64,000 nucleotides of DNA from Micromonospora chersina (GTDB lineage: Bacteria > Actinomycetota > Actinomycetes > Mycobacteriales > Micromonosporaceae): NCBI RefSeq assembly GCF_900091475.1, contig NZ_FMIB01000002.1:248001-312000 (forward strand), given 5' to 3'. A program made the position numbers and the translations under genes. Shown here piece after piece: positions 24,888 through 36,834 of this stretch. Within the stretch, counting starts at the first letter, position 1. Every line of letters begins with the position of its first letter. The notes beneath the pieces were generated by a model that was not told the origin of the DNA, ran no database searches, and saw nothing but the letters and a program-made list of their open reading frames with translations.

Positions 24888-26610
24888 CCACCACCGCGCC
24901 CCGGGACGAGCAGCTCTGGTCGCGCTGCGACGGGTGCTCCTCGCTGCTCTACCGCAAACGCCTGCGGCGCAACCTCGACGTGTGCCCGGAGTGCGGCTCA
25001 CACGCCCGGCTCGACGCGCCGGACCGGGTGGCCCAGCTGGTCGACCCGGACTCGTTCACCCCGCTGCCCGACCGGGCGGTACGGGTCGACCCCATCGGGT
25101 TCGTCGACGCGCTGCCCTACCCGCACCGGCTCGGCGCGGCCCGCACCGGCACGGGCCTGGACGAGGCGGTGGTCTGCGGGACCGCCCGGGTCGGCGGGCA
25201 CCCGGTCGCCCTGGCGGTGATGGACTTCCGCTTCCTCGGCGGCAGCCTCGGCTGCGCGGTCGGGGAGCTCATCACCCGGACCGCCGAGCGGGCGCTGGCC
25301 GACGCCGTGCCGCTGGTGCTGGTCACCGCCTCCGGCGGGGCGCGGATGCAGGAGGGCGCGCTGTCGCTCATGCAGATGGCCACGGTCAGCCAGGCCGTCG
25401 CCGGGCTGCGCGAGGCGGGGCTGCTCACGGTCAGCGTCATCACCGACCCGACGTACGGCGGGGTGGCCGCCTCCTTCGCCACCAACACCGACGTGGTGCT
25501 CGCCGAGAGCGGCGCCCGGCTGGGCTTCGCCGGCCCCCGGGTGATCCGCCAGGTCACCGGCGCCACGCTGCCGGAGGGCTTCCAGACCGCCGAGTTCCTG
25601 CTCCGGCACGGCCAGGTCGACCTCGTGGTGCCCCGGCACGCGCTGCGCGGCCGGCTGACCGCGCTGCTCGCCGCCGCCGAGGCGGGCCGGCGGGTGCCCG
25701 TACCCCGGCCGGAGCCGGCGCCGCGACCGGCCGCCGCGGCCGACGCGCCCGGCCCGGCCCGCGATGCCTGGGAGACGGTACGCACGGCCCGGCACCCCGG
25801 CCGGCCCACCACCCTCGACTACCTGGAGACCGCCTTCGACGGCTTCGTGGAGCTGCACGGCGACCGGCTCGGCGCGGACTGCCCGGCGATCGTCGGCGGC
25901 GTGGCCCGGCTGGACGGCCGGCCCGTCATGGTGATCGGCCACCAGAAGGGACACACCACGGCGGAGCTGGTGGCCCGCAACTTCGGCATGGCCAGCCCGG
26001 CCGGGCACCGCAAGGCGCTGCGGCTGATGCGCCTCGCGGCCCGGCTCCGCCTGCCGGTGGTGACCCTGGTGGACACCCCGGGCGCCGACCCGGGCGTGGA
26101 CGCCGAGCAGCAGGGCCAGGCCGCCGCGATCGCGGAGAACATCCTCGCGCTGAGCGTGCTGCCCACGCCTGTCGTCGCGGTGGTCACCGGGGAGGGCGGC
26201 AGCGGCGGCGCGCTCGCCCTCGCGGTCGCCGACCGGGTCCTGATGCTGGAACACGCCGTCTACTCGGTGATCAGCCCGGAGGGCTGCGCCGCGATCCTCT
26301 GGCCGGACAGCTCGGCCGCCCCGCAGGCCGCCCGGGCGCTGCGGCTCACCGCCGCCGACCTGTGCCGGCTCGGGGTGGTCGACGAGGTGGTGCCCGAGCC
26401 GCGGCCCGCCGCCCACGGCGACCCGGCCGCCGCGGCCGAGCTGCTGGGCCGGGCCGTGACCGCGAACCTCGCCCCGCTGCTCGCCGTGCCGCCGGCCACC
26501 CTGGTTCGCCGCCGCCGGCAGCGGTTCCGCCGCTTCGGCGCGGCCCGGGCCGTGGACGGGACCGGGCCGCGCGACGTCATCCGGAACGGCACGCGGACGG
26601 AGGTGGCGCC

Positions 26611-26614
<4 letters not shown>
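24884..26614 (+). CDS. Acyl-CoA carboxylase carboxyltransferase, AccD-AccA fusion
   Basis: A 576-residue carboxyltransferase that moves CO2 from carboxybiotin to acetyl-CoA, giving malonyl-CoA for the PKS. The N-terminal half is AccD-like with a zinc ribbon (Cys15, Cys18, Cys34, Cys37) and [11 protein letters not shown]. The C-terminal half is AccA-like ([50 protein letters not shown]). The two are joined by an Ala/Pro linker at about residues 265-295. E. coli has these as separate genes; here one polypeptide keeps them at 1:1. GTG start, overlapping the upstream stop by 4 bp. Confidence 0.95.
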
Positions 26615-29720
<3,106 letters not shown>

Positions 29721-29724
<4 letters not shown>

Positions 29725-30989
29725 CCGGCCGGCGGACCGTGGTCACCGGCGTCGGCGTCGTCGCCCCCGGCGGCGCCACCCGGGACCGGTTCTGGAAGAC
29801 CATCACCGAAGGGCGCACCGCCACCCGGCGGATCAGCTTCTTCGACCCGTCGCCGTTCCGCTCGCAGATCGCCGCCGAGTGCGACTTCGACCCGGACGCC
29901 GCCGGCATCACGCTCGCCGAGCGGCAGCGCGCCGACCGGTACGTGCAGTTCGCCCTCGCCTGCTCCGCCGAGGCGCTGGCCGACAGCGGCCTGACCCTCT
30001 CCGACGCCGAGCGGGAACGCGCCGGCGTGGTGCTCGGCACCGCGGTCGGTGGCACCATGGCGTTGGAGAAGGAGTACGTCCGGGTCAGCGACTCCGGCCG
30101 GCACTGGCTGGTCGACCACACCCTCGGCGGCCCGTACCTGTACCAGGCGCTGATCCCCAGCAGCCTGGCCGCCGACGTGGCCTGCCGGCACGGCCTGCAC
30201 GGCCCGGCGCAGGTGGTCTCCACCGGCTGCACCTCCGGCATCGACGCCATCGGCTACGCCCACCAGCTCGTCGCCGACGGCGAGGCCGACGTCGTGCTGG
30301 CCGGGGCGGCCGACTCGCCGATCTCCCCGGTCACCGTCGCCTCGTTCGACGCGATCGGCGCCACCAGCCCCGACAACGACGACCCGGAGCACGCCTCCCG
30401 GCCGTTCGACGCCGACCGGCACGGTTTCGTCCTGGCCGAGGGCGCGGCCGTGCTGGTGCTGGAGGAGGCCGAGCACGCCCGCCGCCGGGGCGCGCACGTC
30501 TACTGCGAGGTGGCCGGCTACGCCAGCCGCAGCAACGGCTTCCACATGACCGGGCTGCGCCCCGACGGCGCGGAGATGGCCGTGGCGATCACCGACGCGC
30601 TGCGCCAGGCCCGGCTCGCCCCGTCCGCGGTGTCGTACGTCAGCGCGCACGGCTCCGGCACCCGCCAGAACGACCGGCACGAGACCGCCGCGTTCAAGCG
30701 GGCGCTGGGCGCGACGGCGTACCGGGTGCCGATCAGCTCGATCAAGTCGATGGTCGGGCACTCGCTCGGCGCGATCGGCTCGATCGAGATGGCCGCCTGC
30801 GCGCTGGCCATCGAGTACGGCGTGGTCCCGCCCACCGCCAACTGGACGACCCGGGACCCCGAGTGCGACCTGGACTACGTGCCCAACGAGGCCCGGGAGG
30901 TGCCCGTGGACGTGGCGTTGTCGGTGGGCAGCGGCTTCGGCGGCTTCCAGTCCGCGATGATCTTCCGCCGAATGGCGGTGCACCCGTGA
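29721..30989 (+). CDS. Type II PKS ketosynthase alpha (KS-alpha)
   Basis: A 422-residue chain-elongating ketosynthase. Active-site Cys170 lies in STGCTSGID, with the catalytic His residues in [12 protein letters not shown] and [14 protein letters not shown]. The strong match to aromatic (WhiE/Act-type) KS-alpha suggests decarboxylative condensation of malonyl-ACP to a long poly-beta-ketone with the KS-beta partner. Spore-pigment-like context (cupin, ORFVI-like and TcmI-like cyclases, no ketoreductase) suggests a non-reduced dodecaketide-type product; that is inference. GTG start overlaps the cupin stop. Confidence 0.95.
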
Positions 30990-31099
30990 GCGCGAGGAGT
31001 GAGCCGGTGTTGCGAGCCCCGCAGTCGCGAACAAGGACGGCACCCGTGAGCGCGAGGAGTGAGCCGGTGTTGCGAGCCCCGCAGTCGCGAACAAGGACG
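30980..31099 (+). repeat. Perfect 60-bp tandem duplication between KS-alpha and KS-beta
   Basis: Bases 30980-31039 and 31040-31099 are identical. Each unit starts GCACCCGTGAGCGCGAGGAG and ends with CGCGAACAAGGACG. The first copy covers the last codons of KS-alpha. KS-alpha and KS-beta normally overlap or nearly touch; here the duplication puts 115 bp between them and removes coupling. Similar GTGAGCGCGAGGAGTGAGCC-type elements recur in Micromonosporaceae intergenic DNA (from memory). Confidence 0.95.
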
Positions 31100-31104
31100 A
31101 CGCC

Positions 31105-32352
31105 GTGACCGCCCGTGCTGTGGTGACCGGGATCGGCGTGGTCGCGCCCACCGGCGTCGGCGCCGACGCCCACTGGGCCGCGGTGCTCGCCGGCACCCGG
31201 CGCACCGGGCCGATCACCCTGTTCGACCCGGCCGGCTACCCGACCCGGATCGCCGGGGAGGTGCCCGACTTCGACCCGGCCGGGTTCACCGACACTCGGC
31301 AGCGGGTGCAGACCGACAGGTGGACGCACCTCGGCTTCGCCGCCACCCGGCTGGCGCTGGCCGACGCGGGCCTGCCCGAGGAGGCCCCCGACCCGTACCG
31401 GTGGGCGGTCACCCTGGCCAGCTCCTCCGGCGGGAACCTGTTCGGGCAGCGGGAGCTGCAACGGCTCTGGGGCGGCCCGAGCCGGACCGTCGGGGCGTAC
31501 CAGTCGATCGCCTGGTTCTACGCGGCCAGCGTCGGGCAGCTCTCCATCCGGCACCAGCTCAAGGGACCCTGTGGGGTGACCGTCTCCGAGTCGGCCGGCG
31601 GGCTGGACAGCCTGGCCCACGCGGTGCGGACCATCCGCCGCGGCACCCCGATCGTGGTGGCGGGGGCGACCGAGTGCCCGCTCAGCCCGTACGCGTTGGC
31701 CTGCCAGCTCCGCTCGGGGCTGCTCAGCGACGTCGCCGACCCGGAGCGAGCGTACCGGCCGTTCGACGCCGCAGCGGGCGGGTACGTGCCGGCCGAGGGC
31801 GGCGCCGTCTTCGTGGTGGAGGAGCTGGGCCACGCGCTGGCCCGGGGCGCCCGGATCTACGGGGAGATCACCGGTTGGGCGGCCACCCACGACGCCGCCC
31901 CGACCGACCCGCAGGCCGGCCCGGACCCGACCCACTACGCCCGTGCGCTGCGGCTGGCCCTGGACCGGGCCGCGGTCCGCCCGCACGACGTGGACGTCAT
32001 CTGGCCGGACGCGCTCGGCGTGCCCGCGTACGACCGGGCCGAGGCGGCCGCCCTGCGCGCGGTCTTCGGTGCCACGACCCCGCCGGTGACCACGCAGAAG
32101 CCGTTGACCGGCCGGGCCCACCAGGGCGGTTCGGCGCTGGACGCGGCCACCGCGCTGCTCGCCTTCCACCACGGCCTGCTGCCCGCCTCGGCCGGCCCGG
32201 AGGAGCCCGCTGCCGGGTGCGAGCTGACCTTCCTGCGCCGGCCGCGCCCGCCGCGCAGCCGCATCGCCCTGGTCGGGGCGCGTGGCTTCGACGGCTTCAA
32301 CAGCGCGGTGGTGCTGCGCGGCGCCGCCCCGCCCCCGGCGTCCGGGACCTGA
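31105..32352 (+). CDS. Type II PKS ketosynthase beta / chain length factor
   Basis: A 415-residue KS-beta that forms the heterodimer with KS-alpha and sets chain length. At the position of the KS-alpha cysteine it has Ser163 (TVSESAGGLD), whereas most chain length factors have Gln (AEQAGG). The HGTGT region is replaced by VIWPDALG, as expected for a non-condensing partner. The GTG start lies just after the 60-bp duplicated element, with weak AAGGACG as ribosome-binding site. It ends the first polyketide block; the next gene starts after a 230-bp gap with its own promoter-like sequence. Confidence 0.94.
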   Translation: MTARAVVTGIGVVAPTGVGADAHWAAVLAGTRRTGPITLFDPAGYPTRIAGEVPDFDPAGFTDTRQRVQTDRWTHLGFAATRLALADAGLPEEAPDPYRWAVTLASSSGGNLFGQRELQRLWGGPSRTVGAYQSIAWFYAASVGQLSIRHQLKGPCGVTVSESAGGLDSLAHAVRTIRRGTPIVVAGATECPLSPYALACQLRSGLLSDVADPERAYRPFDAAAGGYVPAEGGAVFVVEELGHALARGARIYGEITGWAATHDAAPTDPQAGPDPTHYARALRLALDRAAVRPHDVDVIWPDALGVPAYDRAEAAALRAVFGATTPPVTTQKPLTGRAHQGGSALDAATALLAFHHGLLPASAGPEEPAAGCELTFLRRPRPPRSRIALVGARGFDGFNSAVVLRGAAPPPASGT

Positions 32353-32474
32353 TCTCGCGTGCTCCGCCGCTCGGGCAGCATCCGGCGGCCGGCGGGGTAC
32401 CGAGCCGGCGTGGGGCCGATACTGCCTGTCCGATCGAGCCTGAGCAATCCGCCCAGCCGCTTTTCTTGATCTAG

Positions 32475-32498
32475 CCATTTGCATGTAGCAATGCATGG
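32475..32498. promoter_or_regulatory. AT-rich inverted repeat upstream of second biosynthetic block
   Basis: TGCAT-GTAGCA-ATGCA (32480-32495) flanked by CCAT and ATGG gives an imperfect palindrome in an unusually AT-rich patch (32461-32500). A weaker GGAAC/GTTCC pair follows at 32497-32518. It probably marks promoter and operator of the block that starts with the adenylating enzyme. Confidence 0.5.
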
Positions 32499-32586
32499 AA
32501 CGGCTGTCGTACTGTTCCGTCAGCACCCCGGAGAACGCACCTGTTGGGCGGATTTCGCCCACTTCGAGGCTGGGCGGTGGGCGGTC

Positions 32587-33984
32587 GTGACAGCACATCC
32601 TATGGCGGGAGATCCTGCGTCGACAGTGGATGGTTGGGTGGACGACATTCTGTTCACCGGCCGTCCCACCGACGTTTGTCTCCGTCTGCCGGAGCCGGTC
32701 GACAAGGGCACCCTGCGCCGCATGGTCGGCGAGGCGCAGACCCGGCTGGCCGAGGCCGGCCTGCGTCCCGGCGGCGCCGCGGCGCTGCGGCTGCCCCCGT
32801 CGCTGGCGTACGTGGTGCACCTGCTGGCCACCTGGCGCACCGGCGCCCAGGCGATCCTCCTGGACCACCGGCTCACCGACCACGAGGTCGACAAGGCGCT
32901 ACGCCGGCTCGGCCCGCAGGTGGTGGTGGCCCCGGTGCGGACCGGCGGCGGCGCGCTGCGCATCTTCGTCGACGTCACCGCCGGCGTCACGTCGTACTCG
33001 GACCGCCCGGCCGGCAGCCCGCACGCGGTGATCCAGCTCAGCTCCGGCTCCACCGGGCCCTCCAAGGTGATCGGCCGGACCGCTGAGGACCTGGTCGCCG
33101 AGGTGCGCCGCTACACGCGGATCGACGGGGTGGCGCTGCCCGGCGAGCGGATCATCCTGCTGCCCTCCATGGTCCACGTGCTCGGCCTGGTCGGCGGGCT
33201 GCTCTACGGCCTGCACGCCGGCGTCGAGCTGTGCCCGCCGGAGCGGCTCAGCGGCGACGCCATCCTCGCCGCCGTCGCCGCCCAGGACAGCCCGGCCACC
33301 GTGCTCGGCGTGCCGTTCCACATCGGCCTGCTCGCCTCCACCGTGCCGTCCCGGCCGCTGCCGCAGCTCAAGCGGATGACCACCGGCGGGGAACTCGTCC
33401 CGGCGGCCGTGGCCCGCGCCTTCACCGACCGCTACGGCGTCCCCCTGGGCAACATGTACGGGATGACCGAGGTCGGCGTCATCGGCACCGACCTGTACGG
33501 CGCCCACCGGCCCGCCATCGCCCCCGCCCCCGGCATCCAGGTCCGCGAGTCCGGCGGCGAGCTGTGGGTCAGCTGCCCGGCCAACCCGTACGTCGGCCTG
33601 GCCGACCCGACCCGCTGGGCCGACGGCTGGCTGCACACCCGCGACGCGGGCGTGGTCGACCCGGACACCGGGCTGGTCACCATCAAGGGGCGGCTCGACT
33701 CGCAGGTCTCGGTGGGCGGCATGAAGGTCGACCTCACCGAGGTGGAGGCCACCGTCGCCGAGCTGCCCGGGGTGACCGCCGCCGTGGTGGTCTGGGACGA
33801 CGGGATCACCGCGTACGTGCAGACCGACGGCTCGCTCTCCGAGGACACCCTGGACAAGCTGCTCGTCGAGCGCCTCGCCGGCTACAAGCGCCCCCGCACC
33901 CTGCACCTGCTCGACCAGCTGCCCCGCACCACCACCGGCAAGCTGGTCCGCTCCGCGACGGCGCTGCGGGACGAGGCGTCATGA
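32587..33984 (+). CDS. Acyl-AMP ligase / class I adenylating enzyme
   Basis: An adenylate-forming enzyme of about 465 residues. ATP loop is IQLSSGSTGPSKVIG, the mid motif is NMYGMTEVGVIG, the hinge IKGRLDSQVSVGGMKVD and the catalytic C-terminal lysine in TTTGKLVRSATA. It would activate a carboxylic acid and pass it to one of the ACPs at 34619 or 34882. Substrate unknown; aryl acid or fatty acid both possible. GTG at 32587 has a GGTGGGCGG upstream; ATG at 32602 and an early ATG at 32479 are alternatives. The 3' end overlaps the opposite-strand PPTase by about 100 bp. Confidence 0.85.
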   Translation: MTAHPMAGDPASTVDGWVDDILFTGRPTDVCLRLPEPVDKGTLRRMVGEAQTRLAEAGLRPGGAAALRLPPSLAYVVHLLATWRTGAQAILLDHRLTDHEVDKALRRLGPQVVVAPVRTGGGALRIFVDVTAGVTSYSDRPAGSPHAVIQLSSGSTGPSKVIGRTAEDLVAEVRRYTRIDGVALPGERIILLPSMVHVLGLVGGLLYGLHAGVELCPPERLSGDAILAAVAAQDSPATVLGVPFHIGLLASTVPSRPLPQLKRMTTGGELVPAAVARAFTDRYGVPLGNMYGMTEVGVIGTDLYGAHRPAIAPAPGIQVRESGGELWVSCPANPYVGLADPTRWADGWLHTRDAGVVDPDTGLVTIKGRLDSQVSVGGMKVDLTEVEATVAELPGVTAAVVVWDDGITAYVQTDGSLSEDTLDKLLVERLAGYKRPRTLHLLDQLPRTTTGKLVRSATALRDEAS

Positions 33985-34601
33985 CCGGCCCGCTGTTCTC
34001 CGACGACCTCGACCGGTCCGGCCGCCCCGACGACCGCCACGGCGAGCACCAGGCCCGCGTCGCCGGCCGGATGGCCGACCCGTACCCCCGGGCAGCCGGG
34101 GACCGGGCGCAGCAGCTCGCCGCCGCCGTCCGGCCGGGGCATCCGGCGGCGCAGTCCGCCGTCGCGCAGGCCGGTGCCGAGCGCCTTGCCGACCGCCTCC
34201 TTGGCCGTCCACAGGCGCAGGAAGTCCAGCTCGCGGTCGGTCTCGTCCCGGGCGGCCAGCCAGGCCGCCTCGTCCGGGTCGTACCAGCGCCGGGCCAGCG
34301 CCGTGGCGGGCAGCCGCCGGCGCCACTCCACGTCCACCCCGACCGGTCCGCCCGCCCGGGCGGCCACCACGACCACCCCGTCGACGTGGCTGACGCTGAC
34401 CGGCAGCGCCCGCCCGTCGTCGGCGTGCACCTCCGGGCGCCCGCCGGGCGCCCGTCTCACCCCGATCTCCGCCTCGGGCCGGCCGAGCAACGCGCCACCC
34501 GCGCGCCTGAGCAGCCGCCGCGTCAGCTCCCGCTGGTCGCCGGCGGCGCGGCCGGTCCACACGTACACGGTGTCCCGACCGGGCACCGGTAGCTGGTTCA
34601 C
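33882..34601 (-). CDS. Sfp-type 4'-phosphopantetheinyl transferase
   Basis: A 239-residue PPTase that converts apo-ACPs to holo form with CoA. Signature motifs: PVSVSHVDGVVVVAA, GVDVEWRRR (Mg-binding) and LWTAKEAVGKALGTGL. It lies antisense inside an otherwise rightward operon. Its 3' end overlaps the ligase gene and its start is only 17 bp from the start of the ACP gene. It probably serves the three ACP domains of the cluster. The C-terminal about 40 residues beyond the domain overlap the ligase end and are not conserved. Confidence 0.9.
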   Translation of the reverse strand: MNQLPVPGRDTVYVWTGRAAGDQRELTRRLLRRAGGALLGRPEAEIGVRRAPGGRPEVHADDGRALPVSVSHVDGVVVVAARAGGPVGVDVEWRRRLPATALARRWYDPDEAAWLAARDETDRELDFLRLWTAKEAVGKALGTGLRDGGLRRRMPRPDGGGELLRPVPGCPGVRVGHPAGDAGLVLAVAVVGAAGPVEVVGEQRAGHDASSRSAVAERTSLPVVVRGSWSSRCRVRGRL

Positions 34602-34618
34602 GGAAAGAGGTTAACGCC

Positions 34619-34882
34619 ATGCGAGACGAGGTCCGCACCTTCGTCATCGAGCAGCTCGCCGACATGAACTACGACGTCGAGGACATCGACGACGACACCA
34701 CTCTCGGCCCCTCCGGCGTCGACCTCGAATCTCTGGCCCTGGCCGACCTCGCCGTCCGCGTCGAGGACCGGTACGGCCTGAAGTTCGACGACGACGAGTC
34801 GGAGAAGCTGGCCCTCATGACGGTCGGCGAGTTCACCACGATGGTCGCCGACCGGGTGACCGCGAACAGCGACAACTCCTGA
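34619..34882 (+). CDS. Acyl carrier protein 1
   Basis: An 87-residue acidic stand-alone ACP. Phosphopantetheine site is Ser38 in GVDLESLALADL, which differs from the usual DSL by a Glu before the Ser, as seen in coronafacic acid/aryl-polyene-like ACPs. Ribosome-binding site is AAAGAGG. The start is 17 bp from the divergent PPTase start, so its promoter must lie within the PPTase coding sequence or transcription comes through from the ligase. Confidence 0.92.
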   Translation: MRDEVRTFVIEQLADMNYDVEDIDDDTTLGPSGVDLESLALADLAVRVEDRYGLKFDDDESEKLALMTVGEFTTMVADRVTANSDNS

Positions 34883-35127
34883 TGACCGGTCAGCCCGACC
34901 TGGGGCGAGCTGACCTGGTGAGCATGCTCGCCGAACTGACCGCGAAACCCGTCGACCAGGTGCCGGACCGGATCGGCTCGATGGAGCTGGCCTGGCTGGT
35001 GCACCTCGTCGAGCAACGCTACGACCGCCGGCTGGACCTGACCGACGACCAGCTCGCCGGCATCCGCACCGTCGACGACGCGCTGGCGGTGTTCCACACC
35101 TCGCTGACCGCTCCCGCAGATGGCTGA
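34882..35127 (+). CDS. Acyl carrier protein 2
   Basis: An 81-residue second ACP. The expected carrier Ser is Ser33 in RIGSMELAWLVHLVE; the preceding Asp of the DSL motif is Gly here, so modification should be tested. Helix pattern otherwise fits ACPs. Start overlaps ACP 1 stop by 3 bp; the 3' end overlaps the KS start by 8 bp. Having tandem distinct ACPs suggests one carries a starter and one an extender or final acyl group; inference. Confidence 0.85.
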   Translation: MTGQPDLGRADLVSMLAELTAKPVDQVPDRIGSMELAWLVHLVEQRYDRRLDLTDDQLAGIRTVDDALAVFHTSLTAPADG

Positions 35128-36253
35128 GCGGGAGCACCTGAGGATCACCGGCGTCCACGCGGTCAGCGCCCTGGGTAGGGGCGCCGACGCGCTGCTCGCC
35201 GGGGTGCTGGCCGGCGCCCCGGCGTTCACGCCGGTGCGCCGCTTCGACACCACCGGCCGCCGGGTCACCGTGGCGGCCACCCTGCCGGAGGTCGGCACCC
35301 TCGCCGACGAGCTGACCGACGCCGTCGACCGCGCGTGCCGGGCGGCCGGCCTGGACCGGACGCACCGGGCCGGCGCCGCGCTGTTCCTGGCCACGCACGG
35401 CGGCCCGCACTCGCTGCCCCCGCCGGGCGGCGGTGACCTCGGGCCGGAGGTGCCCGCGCTCGCCGGTCACCTGGCCCGCCGCTGCGGCCTGGGCGGACGC
35501 ACCCGCACCTACACCACCGCCTGCGTGTCGGCGAGCACGGCCGTCGCCGACGCCGCGACCCTGATCGGCCGGGGCGACCTGGACCGGGTCGTGGTCGCGG
35601 CCGGCTACCTGGTCGAGCCGGACCAGTACGCCCTCTTCGACGCCGGCCGGGCGCTCGCCGCCGACGGGGCGGTCCGCCCGTTCAGCGCCGGCCGGCAGGG
35701 GCTGCTGCTCGGCGACGCGGTGGTCGCGGTGGTGCTGGAGTCGGCCCGCGCGGCCGCCGCCCGGGGTGCCCCGACGGTGGCGACAGTGGCCGGCTGGGGG
35801 CGGGCCGGCGACGCGTACCACCCGTGCCAGCCGCACCCCGAGGGGCACGGGCTTGCCCGGGCGGTCGAGGCGGCGCTGCGCCGGGCCGGGCTGCCGGCGG
35901 CGGCCGTGGGCTACGTCAACGCCAACGCCACCGGCACCCCGTACAGCGACGCCTCTGAGGCGGCGGCACTGGGCCGGGTGTTCGGCGCGGCGGCCGGCCG
36001 GATCCCGGTCAGCTCCACCAAGTCGGTGCACGGGCACGCCCTGGAGGCGTCCGGGCTGCTCGAACTGGTGGTCACCGTGCTGACCCTGGGCCACAGCAAG
36101 CTGCCGGTCAACGCCGGCTGGCTGGGCCCCGACGACAGTTGCCCGCTGGACGTCATCACGGACGCGCCGCGCCCCGCGCCGACGCCGCACGCCCTGACCC
36201 TGAACGCCGCCTTCGGCGGCGCCAACACGGCCCTCCTGGTGAGTGCGCCGTGA
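35120..36253 (+). CDS. Ketosynthase-like protein with changed catalytic triad
   Basis: A 377-residue FabF-fold protein, shorter than the usual about 410. Cys135 is retained (TTACVSAST). The first catalytic His is Asn269: the motif reads VNANATGT in place of VNAHGTGT. The Lys/His motif STKSVHGHALEASG is kept. Loss of this His impairs decarboxylation in known KS enzymes, so this protein may act as acyl transferase, in C-O or C-N bond formation, or as a partner of the KS at 38444. Coupled by overlaps to ACP 2 and the half-KS gene. Confidence 0.88.
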   Translation: MAEREHLRITGVHAVSALGRGADALLAGVLAGAPAFTPVRRFDTTGRRVTVAATLPEVGTLADELTDAVDRACRAAGLDRTHRAGAALFLATHGGPHSLPPPGGGDLGPEVPALAGHLARRCGLGGRTRTYTTACVSASTAVADAATLIGRGDLDRVVVAAGYLVEPDQYALFDAGRALAADGAVRPFSAGRQGLLLGDAVVAVVLESARAAAARGAPTVATVAGWGRAGDAYHPCQPHPEGHGLARAVEAALRRAGLPAAAVGYVNANATGTPYSDASEAAALGRVFGAAAGRIPVSSTKSVHGHALEASGLLELVVTVLTLGHSKLPVNAGWLGPDDSCPLDVITDAPRPAPTPHALTLNAAFGGANTALLVSAP

Positions 36254-36834
36254 CCGCCGCCCAACCCGACCCGCGATCTTGCACTTTCCGCCCCGACAAC
36301 CCGGGCATAAGGCCCGCCCCGGGGGCGCCAACTGCAAGATCGCGTGGAGGGGTTGTTCTTGCCGAGGCGCGGTGGGACGGGGTTGCGCCTGGGGTGCCGG
36401 GGTTTGTGTATTCGGGGTTCGCGCCGGTGGTCGTGGCCGTCGCTGACCGCTGTCTGCGTGCGCGGTACGGGGAGGGGCCCCTGCCGGCCGGCAACCGGAC
36501 GGCAGTCGTGCTGGTCAGCGCTAGCGGTGACCGGGCCAGCGCCGCGCACGTCCGGGCCACGGTCGCGGCCGGCGGCCGGGTCGGTCCGCTGTTCTTCTTC
36601 CAGTCGGTGCCGAACAGCGTGGCCGGGCACGTCGCGGCGCGCTGGGGACTGGACGGGCCGGTGGTGTGCCTCAGCCCGACGGGGGACGCCAGGGCGGAGG
36701 GTGCCGCCGAGGCGGACCTGCTGCTGTACGACGGCGACGCCGCGCAGGCGTTGCTGGTCCTGATCGAACAGGCACCGGACGGTACGCCGGGCGAGGCGAC
36801 CGCGGTGCTGCTGGGGGAGGGAACACGTCAATGA
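36250..36834 (+). CDS. Half-length ketosynthase-like protein
   Basis: A 194-residue protein resembling only the N-terminal half of a thiolase-fold KS (FVYSGFAPVVVAVADRCL, FFFQSVPNSVAGHVAARWGL, GPVVCLSPTGDA). The Cys in VVCLSP aligns with the KS nucleophile, but the C-terminal half with both catalytic His is absent. Such half-KS proteins accompany KS/ACP sets in aryl-polyene and coronafacate-like clusters. Residues about 9-32 come from an inserted palindromic repeat (36272-36344), so the N-terminus is probably not native and the original start may have been lost. It is flanked by overlaps on both sides. Confidence 0.75.
   Translation: MTAAQPDPRSCTFRPDNPGIRPAPGAPTARSRGGVVLAEARWDGVAPGVPGFVYSGFAPVVVAVADRCLRARYGEGPLPAGNRTAVVLVSASGDRASAAHVRATVAAGGRVGPLFFFQSVPNSVAGHVAARWGLDGPVVCLSPTGDARAEGAAEADLLLYDGDAAQALLVLIEQAPDGTPGEATAVLLGEGTRQ
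36272..36344. repeat. MITE-like palindromic repeat inside the half-KS gene
   Basis: CGCGATCTTGCA (36272-36283) and TGCAAGATCGCG (36333-36344) are perfect inverted repeats. The 49-bp centre also folds (CGGGC/GCCCG and GCCCC/GGGGC), so the element forms a long hairpin. Elements of this kind are common between genes in Micromonospora (from memory). Here it sits 22 bp into a coding sequence, which stays open. Confidence 0.85.

Noticed and set aside
32479..32587. Start of the first ligase at ATG 32479
   Set aside because: It falls inside the AT-rich inverted repeat and promoter-like patch, and the 36 extra residues do not look like adenylating-enzyme sequence.
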